This document shows positions 17,791 to 27,571 of a stretch of DNA of 35,117 nucleotides, in pieces. The notes under the pieces are model-generated. The model was not told the origin of the DNA and did no database searches. It saw only the letters and a program-made list of their open reading frames with translations. Position numbers and translations under genes: made by a program. Source of the stretch: JAAYZX01 sp040770645 (lineage in GTDB: Bacteria > Actinomycetota > Thermoleophilia > RBG-16-64-13); the NCBI GenBank assembly GCA_040770645.1, contig JAXGIS010000016.1:1-35117 (forward strand), written 5' to 3'. Numbering within the stretch: the first letter of the stretch is position 1; each line of letters starts with the position of its first letter.

Positions 17791-18819
17791 GTGATCACTG
17801 CAAGCATCATTGGAGCCACGGGATACACAGGCATGGTCTTGACAGACCTGCTGTGGCGGCATCCCGACGTCGACGTTCGCGCCCTCACCTCCATGTCGTA
17901 CCGCGGGCAGACGGTTGGCGACGTGTTCCCGCACCTGCGCGCGGAAGGCTCTTACGTGGAGTACCGTCCGGAAGTGGTGGACGGGTCTGATGTGGCATTC
18001 GTTTGCTATCCCCACGCTGAAGCCCATCCGGTGGTGGGAGAGTTGGTTGCGCGTGGAGTGAAGGTCATTGATTTGAGTGCCGATTTCCGCCTGCGAGATC
18101 TCGCCGCTTATGAGGAGTGGTACGGCTTCCGCCACGCGTATCCCGAGTTGGTAGCCGAAGCCGTGTACGGCCTCCCTGAGTTGTATCGGGAAGCGGTGGC
18201 CGGGGCGCGGGTGGTCGCCAACCCGGGGTGTTATCCCACCAGCGTGATTTTGGGGCTGGCGCCCTTGGCCGCGTATCTCGATGAGGGCCCGGTGATCGTA
18301 GACTCCAAATCAGGCGTGTCCGGGGCCGGCCGAGGCGCGACGGACAAGACGCACTTCTGCAGCGTTCACGACAACTTCAAGACGTACAGTGAAATAGGTC
18401 ATCGCCACACGTACGAGATGGTACAGGAGGTCTCGGCGCTGGCCGGCCGCAACGTGCCCTTATCCTTCACTCCTCATCTCCTGCCTGTAGACCGGGGCAT
18501 CCTGAGTGTCATGTACGTTCGCCTGCGCGGCGAGGACGGAAAGCCGATGGTGCCGTCACAAGGTGAGCTGCTCGATCTCTTTCACGCCTTCTACAAGGGA
18601 GAGCCCTTCGTGGAGGTAGTGCCACACGCCCCGGCCCTCCGCGAAGTGCAGTGGACCAACGCCTGTCGGATCACCGTGCGCCCGGACACTGCGGCCGGAG
18701 TGGTCAAGGTCATTTCGGTGATAGACAACCTGGTCAAGGGCGCGTCAGGCCAGGCTGTGCAGAACATGAACATCATGTTCGGGCTTGAGGAGACCTCCGG
18801 CCTTCGGGGCCGGGCATGA
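17791..18819 (+). CDS. argC: N-acetyl-gamma-glutamyl-phosphate reductase
   Basis: NADPH-dependent enzyme that reduces N-acetylglutamyl phosphate to the semialdehyde (third step of arginine synthesis). It has 342 residues, the usual length. The Rossmann start ASIIGATGYTG is followed by VKVIDLSADFRLRD, the active-site Cys in VANPGCYPTSV, and HRHTYEMVQE and FTPHLLPVDRGIL. The GTG at 17791 has GAGGTGGAAG upstream. It is the first gene of the arg operon, and its last four bases (ATGA) overlap argJ. Confidence 0.96.
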   Translation: MITASIIGATGYTGMVLTDLLWRHPDVDVRALTSMSYRGQTVGDVFPHLRAEGSYVEYRPEVVDGSDVAFVCYPHAEAHPVVGELVARGVKVIDLSADFRLRDLAAYEEWYGFRHAYPELVAEAVYGLPELYREAVAGARVVANPGCYPTSVILGLAPLAAYLDEGPVIVDSKSGVSGAGRGATDKTHFCSVHDNFKTYSEIGHRHTYEMVQEVSALAGRNVPLSFTPHLLPVDRGILSVMYVRLRGEDGKPMVPSQGELLDLFHAFYKGEPFVEVVPHAPALREVQWTNACRITVRPDTAAGVVKVISVIDNLVKGASGQAVQNMNIMFGLEETSGLRGRA

Positions 18820-20117
18820 GTGGCGCCGCGGAACACCCCTTGGTGACGACTCCCCTGGAGTCGCGGCTGTGGTCCCTGCCCGAGGGAGTGAGGCTGGTAG
18901 AGGCGAACGGGGTGTCGCCTGGAGTCACCTACCCGCGGGGTTTTGTGGCGTCGGGTGTCTCCGCCGGCATCAAGGAGAGTGGCCGGCCCGATGTGGGCCT
19001 CTTGGCCGCTGCCTCCGACTGCAGAGCCCAGGTCACCTCGGCGGCAGTCTTCACGAGCAACGCCTTTGCAGCAGCGCCCATTGTTGTCTCCCAACGCGAG
19101 ACCAAGCTGTCCAAGCTGTGCGCCGTTGTCGCCAACAGCGGTTCGGCGAACGCCTGCACCGGGGGCGAAGGCTTGGTCGTAGCCCGCGGCATGCAGGCGG
19201 CGTGCGCGGCGGAGCTCGGGATCGCGCCTGAACAGGTGGGAGTGGCATCCACCGGGCTCATAGGCACAGTGCCGCCCTGGGATCGGGTGGAGCAGGGTAT
19301 TGCCGCTGCCGCCACTTCCCTGCAGACGGCGGGTGGCGCTGATTTCTTGGCCAGCATCATGACCACAGACAGGTTCCCCAAAGCGTGTGCTCTGGAAGTG
19401 GAGACCGCGGATGGCGTCATCCGCGTAGGTGGGTGTGCCAAAGGGGCGGGCATGATCGCCCCGGCTATGGCCACCATGCTGTGTTTCATCACCACCGATG
19501 CCGCGGTGTCCCCCGGAGTGATTCGCAGCCTTCTGCGCCGGGTGGTGGGTAGGACGTTCAATCGGGTGTCGGTGGACGGCCAGATGAGCACAAACGATTG
19601 CGTGTTCCTTCTGGCCGGTGGAGGATCACGGGTGTTCTTGTCTCCGGCGGGGGCTGCCCAGTTGGGCGCGGCACTGCACTGTCTGCTGTTACGCCTGGCT
19701 CTGATGATGGTGGCGGACGGAGAGGGAGCCACCAAGGTGGTCAGACTGCGCGTGCGCGGTGCCGCGAGCGACGAGGAGGCACGGATGGTCGCCCGGGCTG
19801 TTGCTGACTCCAGCTTGGTGAAGACCGCTATGTACGGTTGCGACCCCAACTGGGGGAGAGTACTGAGCGCCGCGGGAGCGGTACTGCCCGGCCGTGCTCT
19901 TCCCAATGTATACCTGGAGATCGGAGGCGTCCGGGTGGCGAACAACTCGCGCGGTGTGAAACTCACTACCCAGGCCGCATCCTTGTTGAAGGAGGTCATG
20001 GCTCAACGTGAAGTAGACATGCTGCTTCACTTGGGCGCTGGGCGATCACACGAAGAGGTGTATTTCTCAGACCTCGGTCATGAGTACGTGGCCATCAACT
20101 CCGAGTACTCCACCTGA
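18816..20117 (+). CDS. argJ: Bifunctional ornithine acetyltransferase / N-acetylglutamate synthase
   Basis: ArgJ moves the acetyl group from N-acetylornithine to glutamate, making the pathway cyclic, and in many members also acetylates glutamate from acetyl-CoA. It is made as one chain that cuts itself before a Thr in the conserved AMATML motif (here GAGMIAPAMATMLCFITTDA), giving alpha and beta subunits; the Thr is the nucleophile. At 433 residues it is slightly longer than typical (about 400) because of N-terminal residues. It overlaps argC by four bases. No separate argA or argE is visible, consistent with the cyclic pathway. Confidence 0.95.
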   Translation: MSGAAEHPLVTTPLESRLWSLPEGVRLVEANGVSPGVTYPRGFVASGVSAGIKESGRPDVGLLAAASDCRAQVTSAAVFTSNAFAAAPIVVSQRETKLSKLCAVVANSGSANACTGGEGLVVARGMQAACAAELGIAPEQVGVASTGLIGTVPPWDRVEQGIAAAATSLQTAGGADFLASIMTTDRFPKACALEVETADGVIRVGGCAKGAGMIAPAMATMLCFITTDAAVSPGVIRSLLRRVVGRTFNRVSVDGQMSTNDCVFLLAGGGSRVFLSPAGAAQLGAALHCLLLRLALMMVADGEGATKVVRLRVRGAASDEEARMVARAVADSSLVKTAMYGCDPNWGRVLSAAGAVLPGRALPNVYLEIGGVRVANNSRGVKLTTQAASLLKEVMAQREVDMLLHLGAGRSHEEVYFSDLGHEYVAINSEYST

Positions 20118-20170
20118 GAGGCTTTGGGTCAAGCTAAGGTGGAGACGGAAAGAGAAAGAGGTTGAAGTTG

Positions 20171-21094
20171 ATGCGTGAGGTGTATCGCAAGCGCGTGGAG
20201 ACCCTGCTGGAGGCTCTCCCCTACATTCGCTTGTTCAACGGTAAAACAGTTGTCATCAAGTACGGCGGCGCGGCAATGAGTTCGGCCGATCTCAAAGACG
20301 AATTCGCCACCGACATAGTCCTGCTGCGCTATGTGGGCATCAAACCCATCATTGTGCACGGTGGCGGGGCGGAAGTAAGCAGCGTGATGAAGAGACTCGA
20401 TCTTCCCGTGAAATTCGTGGAAGGGCTGCGCGTGACCGACGCTGCCGCCATGGAAGTAGCGCGCATGGTTCTCGTGGGCAAGGTAAACAAAGAAATCGTC
20501 AGTCTCATCAATCGTTATGGCGCGCGAGCTGTGGGATTGGGCGGAGACGACGGTATGCTGCTGGAGGCCGAGAAGCTCGTTCGCAGAGGGGCAGACGGCT
20601 CCATCCTGGATCTGGGCATGGTGGGCGAGGTCGTGTCTGTGAACACCGCGTTGCTGGATATGTTGGAGTCCGACTACGTGCCCGTGGTTGCATCGGTGGG
20701 GACCGACCGCATGGGGATAAGCTACAACATCAACGCCGACACGGTGGCTGCTGCGGTGGCCGGCGCCCTCAAGGCCGAGAAGCTGGTTTTCCTGACGGAC
20801 GTGGTGGGCCTGCTGGCCGACGTGGACGATGATGGGAGCCTCATATCAGAATGCAGTGCCACCGACTTGGAAGCCATGATGGAATCCGGACAGGTCTCCA
20901 GAGGCATGATCCCCAAGGTGGAGGCAGTGCTGTCTGCCCTCAGGCAGGGGGTCCAGGCGGCCCACATCATCGACGGGCGTGTGGCTCATTCGGTGTTGCT
21001 CGAGATCCTGACGGATGCCGGGGTCGGCACCAAGATCACACGCTCGGCCCACAGCCCAGCAGGCTCGGCTCGGGCCTCCAAGGGGGCGGCATGA
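20171..21094 (+). CDS. argB: N-acetylglutamate kinase
   Basis: Phosphorylates N-acetylglutamate (second step, usually feedback-inhibited by arginine). Amino-acid kinase fold with VVIKYGGAAM near the N-terminus, PIIVHGGGAEVS, NINADTVAAAVAGALKAEKLVFLTDV, and GMIPKVEAVLSALRQGV. About 307 residues from ATG 20171, which has AGAGG at 20157-20161; the TTG at 20162 is a less likely start. The N-terminal helix (REVYRKRVETLLEALPYI) is typical of the hexameric, arginine-sensitive form. It overlaps argD by four bases. Confidence 0.96.
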   Translation: MREVYRKRVETLLEALPYIRLFNGKTVVIKYGGAAMSSADLKDEFATDIVLLRYVGIKPIIVHGGGAEVSSVMKRLDLPVKFVEGLRVTDAAAMEVARMVLVGKVNKEIVSLINRYGARAVGLGGDDGMLLEAEKLVRRGADGSILDLGMVGEVVSVNTALLDMLESDYVPVVASVGTDRMGISYNINADTVAAAVAGALKAEKLVFLTDVVGLLADVDDDGSLISECSATDLEAMMESGQVSRGMIPKVEAVLSALRQGVQAAHIIDGRVAHSVLLEILTDAGVGTKITRSAHSPAGSARASKGAA

Positions 21095-22307
21095 CAGACG
21101 TGCCCTTGGATCCGCCCATGGCTGTAGACCCCGAGGTGGCGGCCATCGATGCCGCGTTCGTGCTCCCCACGTACGCTCGTCTTCCTCTGCAAATAGTGTC
21201 CGGGTCGGGTAGCGAGGTGGTGGGAGTCGACGGCAGGCGCTACCTGGACTTCGTGACCGGACTCTCGGTGTGCAATTTCGGTCACTGCCATCCTCGGATG
21301 GTGGCCGCCATCCAGCGCCAAGCGGCACAGTTGATCCACACCTCGAACCTGTTCCTCACCGAACCTCAGGCGCAACTCGCTCGGCGTCTAAGCCGGCTGG
21401 CGAACGGGGGCAGGGTGTTTTTCGCCAACAGCGGCGCCGAGGCAAACGAGTGTGCACTCAAGATCGCACGCAAATGGGGCCGGGAGCGCGGCGGAGGAAG
21501 CATAGTCTACTTGGAGCACTCTTTTCACGGGCGCACGATGGGAACCCTCTCCGCCACGGGGCAACCGTCCAAGCAGGAGCCGTTCGGTCTTCCCCTCCCC
21601 GGGTATCGCATGCTTCCACGCCACGACATCGGCGCACTGCGGAGCGTGTTTGCGCAGGAGCCCGTGGCAGCATTCATTGCCGAGCCGGTACAGGGGGAAT
21701 CGGGCGTGCACCCGTTGGGTGCTGCATACCTCCAGGAAGCACAGGCCTTGTGCGCACGCCACGATGCGCTGTTCATCATGGACGAGGTGCAGACAGGCTT
21801 GGGTCGGTGCGGTGCCCTTCGCGTACATGCGTTACGACCTGGATCCTCACGTTGTCACGCTGGCCAAGAGCCTGGCCGGCGGCCTGCCCATGGGCGCCGC
21901 CATTGCCCGGGGCAAAGCCGAAGGCGTGCTGCTCGCAGGCGAGCACGGCACCACCTTCGGGGAGGTCCGGTTCCGGCGGCTGCCGCCCTCGCCGTCCTGG
22001 ACCTGTTGGAGGAAGAGGACTTGGTCGCCGCGTGGAAGAAGCCGGTCGACGCCTTGAAGATTGGTTGCAACGATTGGTGGACGTGGGGGCCGCCACCGAC
22101 GTGCGGCGGTTGGGTCTCATGGCCGCCGTAGATCTGGTGGAACCTCGGGCACGTGAAGCCGTGTCCGCGGGCATGGACCGGGGTATCCTCGTTAATGCGA
22201 CCTCGGAAACCACACTGCGTTTCCTGCCGCCGCTGACGGTGACGGATGAGGAGATCGACCGAGTGGGAGAGGTCCTACTGTGGTTTGTGGGAGCCGAACG
22301 CGGATAG
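21091..22307 (+). CDS. argD: Acetylornithine aminotransferase (three apparent frameshifts)
   Basis: A PLP-dependent class III aminotransferase converting acetylglutamate semialdehyde to acetylornithine. Recognisable blocks are YLDFVTGLSVCNFGHCHP, FFANSGAEANECALKIARK, HSFHGRTMG, FIAEPVQGESGV, FIMDEVQTGLGR and, in the second frame, TLAKSLAGGLPMGA, which carries the PLP-binding Lys. The tail RRLGLMAAVDLV...LRFLPPLTVTDEEID lies in the third frame. Frame changes occur near 21815-21817 (one C too many), 21959-21962 (one G short) and 22030-22035 (one G short). Corrected length is about 405 residues. All catalytic motifs survive, and it sits in an intact operon, so indel errors are the best explanation. 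Confidence 0.92.
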
Positions 22308-22328
22308 CCGGGGAAGAGGGGCGAGGAC

Positions 22329-23258
22329 ATGGAGAAACTGGAACAAGTTCGTCACTTCACAAAAGTGTCCGATTTGTCGGCGGCTGAACTGAGGCACGTG
22401 TTGGATCGTGCTGCGAAACACAAACAGAGGCCACATGCTCACAGGAGTCTCACCGGCCTGGCCGTGGCACTCATCTTCAGCAAGCCTTCGACCCGTACGC
22501 GCGTGAGCTTCAGCGTGGGAATCCACCAACTGGGAGGCATGCCGCTTTATCTGAGCGAACAAGAGCTGCAGATGAGGACATCGGAAAGCCTGGAAGACAC
22601 GGCCAGAGTCCTGTCACGGTACGTGGATGCCATAGTGGTCCGGACATTTGCGCAGAGGGACGTCGATGACTTGGCTGCGCATGCCACGGTGCCGGTCATC
22701 AATGCGCTGACCGACGATCGTCATCCCTGCCAGGCAGTGACGGACATATTCACTTTTGAAGAACGCTTCCCCGATAGCAAGGGGCGAACGATCACGTATT
22801 TGGGAGACGGCAACAACGTCGCCGTGTCCTTGGCCGCGGCCGGCGCCATCCTCGGTGTCAACGTGTGCCTGGGAGTGCCCGAGGGTCATGACGTTCCGGC
22901 GGCGATGTGGGAGGAGATCCAGGGCTTGGCCGAGAAGCACGGAACACGGGTGTGGGTGGAGCGCGACCCGGCGCAGGCGGTGGCGGGGGCGTCGGCCGTG
23001 TACACGGATGTGTGGACGAGCATGGGCCAACAACGCGACCAAGCCAAACTGGATGCGCTGAGGCCGTACCAGGTCAACAGTGAGCTTATGCGGGCTGCGC
23101 CGTGGGAGGCCGTGGTCATGCACTGCCTGCCGGCACACCGCGGCGAGGAGATCACTGATGACGTCATGGACGGTCCGCAATCGGTGGTCTTCGATCAGGC
23201 CGAGAATCGTCTACATGTGCAGAAGGCGCTGCTCACCTATCTGCTGGCCGGCGAGTGA
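22329..23258 (+). CDS. argF: Ornithine carbamoyltransferase
   Basis: Makes citrulline from ornithine and carbamoyl phosphate. 309 residues with the carbamoyl-phosphate loop SKPSTRTRVSF, HPCQAVTDIFTFEE, and the ornithine-binding HCLPAHRGEEITDDV. ATG 22329 follows a purine-rich GGGGCGAGGAC. The stop overlaps or abuts the argR region. Confidence 0.97.
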   Translation: MEKLEQVRHFTKVSDLSAAELRHVLDRAAKHKQRPHAHRSLTGLAVALIFSKPSTRTRVSFSVGIHQLGGMPLYLSEQELQMRTSESLEDTARVLSRYVDAIVVRTFAQRDVDDLAAHATVPVINALTDDRHPCQAVTDIFTFEERFPDSKGRTITYLGDGNNVAVSLAAAGAILGVNVCLGVPEGHDVPAAMWEEIQGLAEKHGTRVWVERDPAQAVAGASAVYTDVWTSMGQQRDQAKLDALRPYQVNSELMRAAPWEAVVMHCLPAHRGEEITDDVMDGPQSVVFDQAENRLHVQKALLTYLLAGE

Positions 23259-23278
23259 CGGGGGAGCGGGGGCTCACG

Positions 23279-23737
23279 GTGCTCAGCAAGAGAAGTAGGC
23301 AGCAGTTGATCCGCAATGTGGTCTTGCAGCAGCGTGTCGGCACACAACTGCAGTTGGTCAATACGCTACGCGCTCTGGGCTGCGATGTGACCCAGGCCAC
23401 GGTCAGTCGCGATATGCGCGAGTTGGGGTTGAAGAAGAACCGCGACTCCATGGGTCGGCCCTGCTACACGCTTCCCGACAACGAACAGCGGCGCGATCCT
23501 GAGGCCGCCTGCGGGAGGATGCTACGCGAGTTCGCCACCGCGGTGGTGTACGCGCAGAACTTGGTGGTAGTAAAATCCGAAGTCGGAACGGCACCTGGCT
23601 TGGGCCGCGTGATCGATCAACTGGAACACGAACTCATAGTGGGGTGCGTGGCAGGCGACGACACGGTTCTGATTGTGACGGTTGGAACGGATGAGGCCGT
23701 CCAAGTGTCCGACTACCTCAAGAAGTTGGGGGGATGA
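23279..23737 (+). CDS. argR: Arginine repressor
   Basis: ArgR is a hexameric, arginine-dependent repressor of arginine genes. The N-terminal winged helix (RQQLIRNVVLQQRVGTQLQLVNTLRALG, TQATVSRDMRELGLKK) binds DNA. The C-terminal domain (GTAPGLGRVIDQL, GCVAGDDTVLIVT) binds arginine and forms the oligomer. About 152 residues from GTG 23279, which has a GGGGG run 6 bases upstream; an in-frame GTG at 23255 overlapping the argF stop adds eight residues. Its place inside the operon, with an ARG-box-like palindrome on the operon promoter, suggests negative autoregulation. Confidence 0.95.
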   Translation: MLSKRSRQQLIRNVVLQQRVGTQLQLVNTLRALGCDVTQATVSRDMRELGLKKNRDSMGRPCYTLPDNEQRRDPEAACGRMLREFATAVVYAQNLVVVKSEVGTAPGLGRVIDQLEHELIVGCVAGDDTVLIVTVGTDEAVQVSDYLKKLGG

Positions 23738-23793
23738 CATGAAAGCCCGGAAACGGGGAAAGAGGCCGTAAGGGCCGGAAGGTAGGCAAAACA

Positions 23794-24994
23794 GTGGCAA
23801 ACCAACTATGTGTGCTCGCGTATTCTGGTGGACTGGACACGTCCGCCCTCATTCCCTACCTCAAAGAAAATCATGGTTACGACGTCATTGCGGCGCTGGT
23901 CGATGTGGGGCGTAACCATGACCTGCCGGAACTCAAGAACCGAGCGCTCTCGGCAGGGGCGGTGGAAGCCGTCATCATCGACGCTAAGGAGGAGTTCGTC
24001 CAGCATTTCGTGCTCCCCGCCCTCCAGGCCAATACTCTGTATGAAAATAAGTACCCGCTGGTGGCAGCGTTGTCGCGGCCACTCATCACCAAGAAGATCG
24101 TGGATTTGGCGCACGAGCGCGGTGCGCAGGTGGTGGCTCACGGCTGTACGGCAAAGGGCAACGACCAGGTGAGATTCGATGTGTCTTTCCGGTGCCTGGA
24201 TCCGAGTCTGACTATTCTGGGTCCGGCCAGGGAGTGGGGGATGAACCGTGAGGAGATCCTCGACTACTGCTCCGCCAGAGGCATCAATGTCCCCCTCACC
24301 AAGAAGAACCCCTTCTCCATCGATGAGAATCTGTGGGGGCGCACAATCGAATGCGGAGAGCTTGAAGACGCTTGGGCGCCCGTGCCGGAAGCTGCTTTCA
24401 CCGAGACGGTGAACCCCAAAGACGCGCCGGACGAGCCCCAAGAGGTAGTGGTGTCATTTGAGAAGGGCGTGCCGGTGGCCATCGACGAGCAGGCTTACCC
24501 GCTGTTGGAAATTATCGAGCGCATGGACAAGATCGCCGGCGCACACGGTTACGGGCGTGTGGACATGATCGAGAATCGGCTGGTGGGTATCAAGAGCCGC
24601 GAGATCTATGAAGTCCCGGGAGCCTTGGCGTTGATCATGGCCCACCGCGACCTGGAGGAACTGGTCATGACCCGCGATCTGCTGCGCTACAAGGGGGGTG
24701 GATCAGCGAATGGCCGACATGACTTACGATGCTCAGTGGTTCAGCCCACTGGCCGACGCTCTGCGCGCATTCGTGGCAGATACCCAGAAGTGGGTCACAG
24801 GTGACGTGCGCTTGAGCCTCTTCAAGGGCAACTGCACGGTTGTGGGACGTCGCTCGCCCTACTCGTTGTATGTGGAAGAACTGGCAACATACGGCGGCGG
24901 CGACCAGTTCAGCCACGACGCCGCCGTGGGCTTCATTCGCCTGTGGGGCCTTCCCATGGAGGTGGCTGCGCGTCGGGCTCAAGGAATGCTGTGA
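23794..24994 (+). CDS. argG: Argininosuccinate synthase (one apparent frameshift near the 3' end)
   Basis: Joins citrulline and aspartate using ATP. The PP-motif loop LAYSGGLDTSALIPYL, HGCTAKGNDQVRFDV, REWGMNREEILDYC, KKNPFSIDENLWGR and the C-terminal YDAQWFSPLADALRAFV are present. The frame changes in a G6 run at 24693-24698; removing one G gives RYKGVDQRMADM and about 399 residues, the family norm. The start is GTG 23794. It ends in a four-base overlap with argH. Confidence 0.93.
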
Positions 24995-26469
24995 CGGAAG
25001 ACGACCGCTCATACGCGGATGGGGAGGGAGTGGCCCCCGATCTCGGTAGCAGCACCGGGGGGCTCCCTCACGCCAAACCATGGGGCGGGCGTTTCAGCGA
25101 GGAGCAGGCGCCGCTCTTCGAGCGCATCAACGCCTCACTTCCCTTCGACCACGTCTTGGCCGGTCACGACATCGCCGGCAGTCGGGCCCATGTGCGCATG
25201 CTTTGCCACATAGGCGTTCTCAGCCGCAGCGAATGCGACATCCTGTTGGACGGCCTGGATGAAGTGGAGCGGGAGATCACCGAGGGCGAGTTCCCCTGGG
25301 AACTCCGTGACGAAGACATACACATGGCGGTGGAAAGACGCCTCACCGAGCTGGTGGGACCGGTGGGTGGCAAAGTCCACACGGCCCGCAGTCGCAACGA
25401 TCAGGTTGCATTGGATCTGCAACTCTACCTGCGTGCGGCAGTCCGCGGCCACCTGGAGCGTATCCTCGAAGTCATGGAGGTCCTGCTCCGGCGCGCCACG
25501 GAGCTGAAGGATACGGTTATGCCCGGCTACACACACCTGCAGCGGGCGCAACCGGTGACAGTCGGCTACCATCTGCTGGCCTACGTGTTCATGCTTTCAC
25601 GAGATGCCCAACGTTTCATCCGGTGGTTCGACTCTTCGTGGATGCCGCTGGGAGCGGGGGCGCTGGCTGGAGTGAACTACCCCGTGGACCGTGCGGCGGT
25701 AGCACGGGAGTTGGGATTCGAGCGTGTGGCGCCGAATGCTATGGATGCGGTGGCCTCCCGTGATGCCGCCTACGAGTACCTGGCGGTCGCGACCTGTTGC
25801 GCATTGAACCTGTCACGCTTGGCGGAAGAAATCGTGTTGTGGTCCTCACAGGAGTTCGGCTTTCTGCGCCTCCCAGATGCCTGGAGCAGCGGATCGAGCA
25901 TCATGCCTCAGAAACGAAACCCGGATGCAGCCGAGCTCATACGGGGTAAGGCGGCGGGATTCGTGGGTCGCTTGACCTCCTTGGGCACTCTGCTCAAGGG
26001 GCTGCCTCTCGCCTACAACAAAGACCTTCAGGAAGACAAGCTGTATGTGTTCGCCACCCGTGACGAACTGGATGTCTGCCTGGAGGCGGCGGCCGCCATG
26101 GCGGCTGCCGCCTCTTTACGCGCCGAGCGCCTGCGCGAGGCAGCCGAGGGCGGCTACGCCCAGGCCACCGATGTGGCCGACTACCTGGTCGGCAAGGGAT
26201 TGCCGTTCCGTGAAGCCCATGCCGTGGCCGGGCGCCTGGTGGCCTTGGCCGCTGCGGGCGAACGGCCGCTCGAGGCCATCAGCCCGGACGAGCTTTCATC
26301 GCTGAGCCCCCTCTTCGACGACGAATATTATGACGTAGTCAATCTGCGGCGGGTGGTCGCTGCCAAAGTATCGTACGGTGGCACCGCTCCCGCATCTGTG
26401 GAGCGGCAGTTGGTGGAGGCCGCCACGCTGATCGGGCAGTTGCGGACACAGGTCATCCAACTCGACTGA
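24991..26469 (+). CDS. argH: Argininosuccinate lyase
   Basis: Final step of arginine synthesis: cleaves argininosuccinate to arginine and fumarate. 492 residues, slightly longer than usual because of about 25 extra N-terminal residues before AKPWGGRFSEEQAP. Motifs: EDIHMAVERRLTELVG, HTARSRNDQVALD, TVMPGYTHLQRAQPV and the superfamily signature GSSIMPQKRNPDAAEL with the mobile-loop serines. GTG 24991 overlaps the argG stop, so translation is coupled. It is the last gene of the arg operon. Confidence 0.97.
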   Translation: MTEDDRSYADGEGVAPDLGSSTGGLPHAKPWGGRFSEEQAPLFERINASLPFDHVLAGHDIAGSRAHVRMLCHIGVLSRSECDILLDGLDEVEREITEGEFPWELRDEDIHMAVERRLTELVGPVGGKVHTARSRNDQVALDLQLYLRAAVRGHLERILEVMEVLLRRATELKDTVMPGYTHLQRAQPVTVGYHLLAYVFMLSRDAQRFIRWFDSSWMPLGAGALAGVNYPVDRAAVARELGFERVAPNAMDAVASRDAAYEYLAVATCCALNLSRLAEEIVLWSSQEFGFLRLPDAWSSGSSIMPQKRNPDAAELIRGKAAGFVGRLTSLGTLLKGLPLAYNKDLQEDKLYVFATRDELDVCLEAAAAMAAAASLRAERLREAAEGGYAQATDVADYLVGKGLPFREAHAVAGRLVALAAAGERPLEAISPDELSSLSPLFDDEYYDVVNLRRVVAAKVSYGGTAPASVERQLVEAATLIGQLRTQVIQLD

Positions 26470-26538
26470 TTTACGCGACCGGGGGACCAGGAGCACCCTT
26501 CAGGGATCGCCCCAGTGAAGGCTTTGAACAGGTAGACC

Positions 26539-27534
26539 ATGGCCGCTGATATGTACAAGGGGGTTATGCGCATGCAACTCAGAGACGTCTACGCTGCGGC
26601 CGTAGCCGCCGGCGTGGCGGCCGACCCACGTGGAACGGAGGGTATTGAGCAGCTGCTCGCCGATGCCCGCAGGACGTGGGAAGAGCTACCCCAGAGAAAA
26701 AGGTGGGAGTTCGATCAGGAGAGCCTCACCAATCCCTATGCCGACACAAGGGTGCTGGCCGGAGACCTCGACTCGAGGGTGGAGCGCATCCTGGTGGGGA
26801 TTGATGTGGATGTGGGGGAGATGCTGCTGGCCGACCGACTCGGGGAGCGCGGCCGCCCCGTTGATCTGGTTCTGGCGCATCACCCTATGAGCAGAGCTCT
26901 GGCGGATCTCGAAGCCGTCATGGCGGTGCAGGCGGACATATGGCGTGACTTCGGGGTTCCCATCAACCTGGGAGAAGCCTTGATCTCCGACCGCATGCGT
27001 GAGATTCGTCGCTGGTTCCACGCCTCCAACACCGAACAGGCGCTCGATGCTGCGCGGCTCTTGGGCCTGGCCGTCATGACGTGCCACACCCCCGCCGACA
27101 ACTGCGTGCAGTCCTTCGTACAGCGAAAGTGCGACGAACTGGACCAGAATGCCACTTTGGGCGATTTGCTCGACATGCTGAAGAGCATTCCCGAATACAG
27201 GGAGGCGGTTCTTCGCGGTACGGGTCCTATGCTCTTCGTGGGGGAAGAGGAGCGGCGGACGGGGCGCATCATGGTCGACATGACTGGGGGCACATCCGGT
27301 CCCAAGGAGTCGGTCAGGCACCTGGCCGCGGCCGGTGTTGGAACCGTCGTCGCCATGCATATGGACGAGGAGCACCGCAAGATCGCCGACGAGATGCATG
27401 TACACGTAGTGGTGGCAGGTCACCACGCCTCGGACTCCCTGGGCATGAACCTCATCCTCGACACCTGCGAAGCGGCCGGTGTGGAGATCATCCCGTGTTC
27501 CGGCTTCATTCGCGTCAGCCGCGCGAAGGCGTGA
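26539..27534 (+). CDS. Nif3-superfamily metal-binding protein (second, distinct member)
   Basis: A 331-residue protein like those annotated NGG1p-interacting factor NIF3 in deep-branching bacteria; the biochemical role is not established. It differs from the Nif3 part of the fusion gene upstream. Likely metal or active-site residues are in LVLAHHPMSRAL, MTCHTPADN, AMHMDEEHRK and VVAGHHASDSLGMN; the end EIIPCSGFIRVSR is highly typical. Possible starts are ATG 26539, 26554 and 26569; GGTAGACC upstream is not decisive. It lies 69 bases after argH and may be transcribed with it, though no functional link to arginine is known. A PBP gene converges on it. Confidence 0.8.
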   Translation: MAADMYKGVMRMQLRDVYAAAVAAGVAADPRGTEGIEQLLADARRTWEELPQRKRWEFDQESLTNPYADTRVLAGDLDSRVERILVGIDVDVGEMLLADRLGERGRPVDLVLAHHPMSRALADLEAVMAVQADIWRDFGVPINLGEALISDRMREIRRWFHASNTEQALDAARLLGLAVMTCHTPADNCVQSFVQRKCDELDQNATLGDLLDMLKSIPEYREAVLRGTGPMLFVGEEERRTGRIMVDMTGGTSGPKESVRHLAAAGVGTVVAMHMDEEHRKIADEMHVHVVVAGHHASDSLGMNLILDTCEAAGVEIIPCSGFIRVSRAKA

Positions 27535-27571
27535 GTCCCTGCTGATCGGGAGACCGCGTTCCCGAGGGCAT

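Noticed and set aside
21091..24994. Arginine auxotrophy from broken argD and argG
   Set aside because: All other arg genes are intact with overlapping stops and starts, all catalytic motifs of argD and argG remain, and similar breaks affect essential synthetases.
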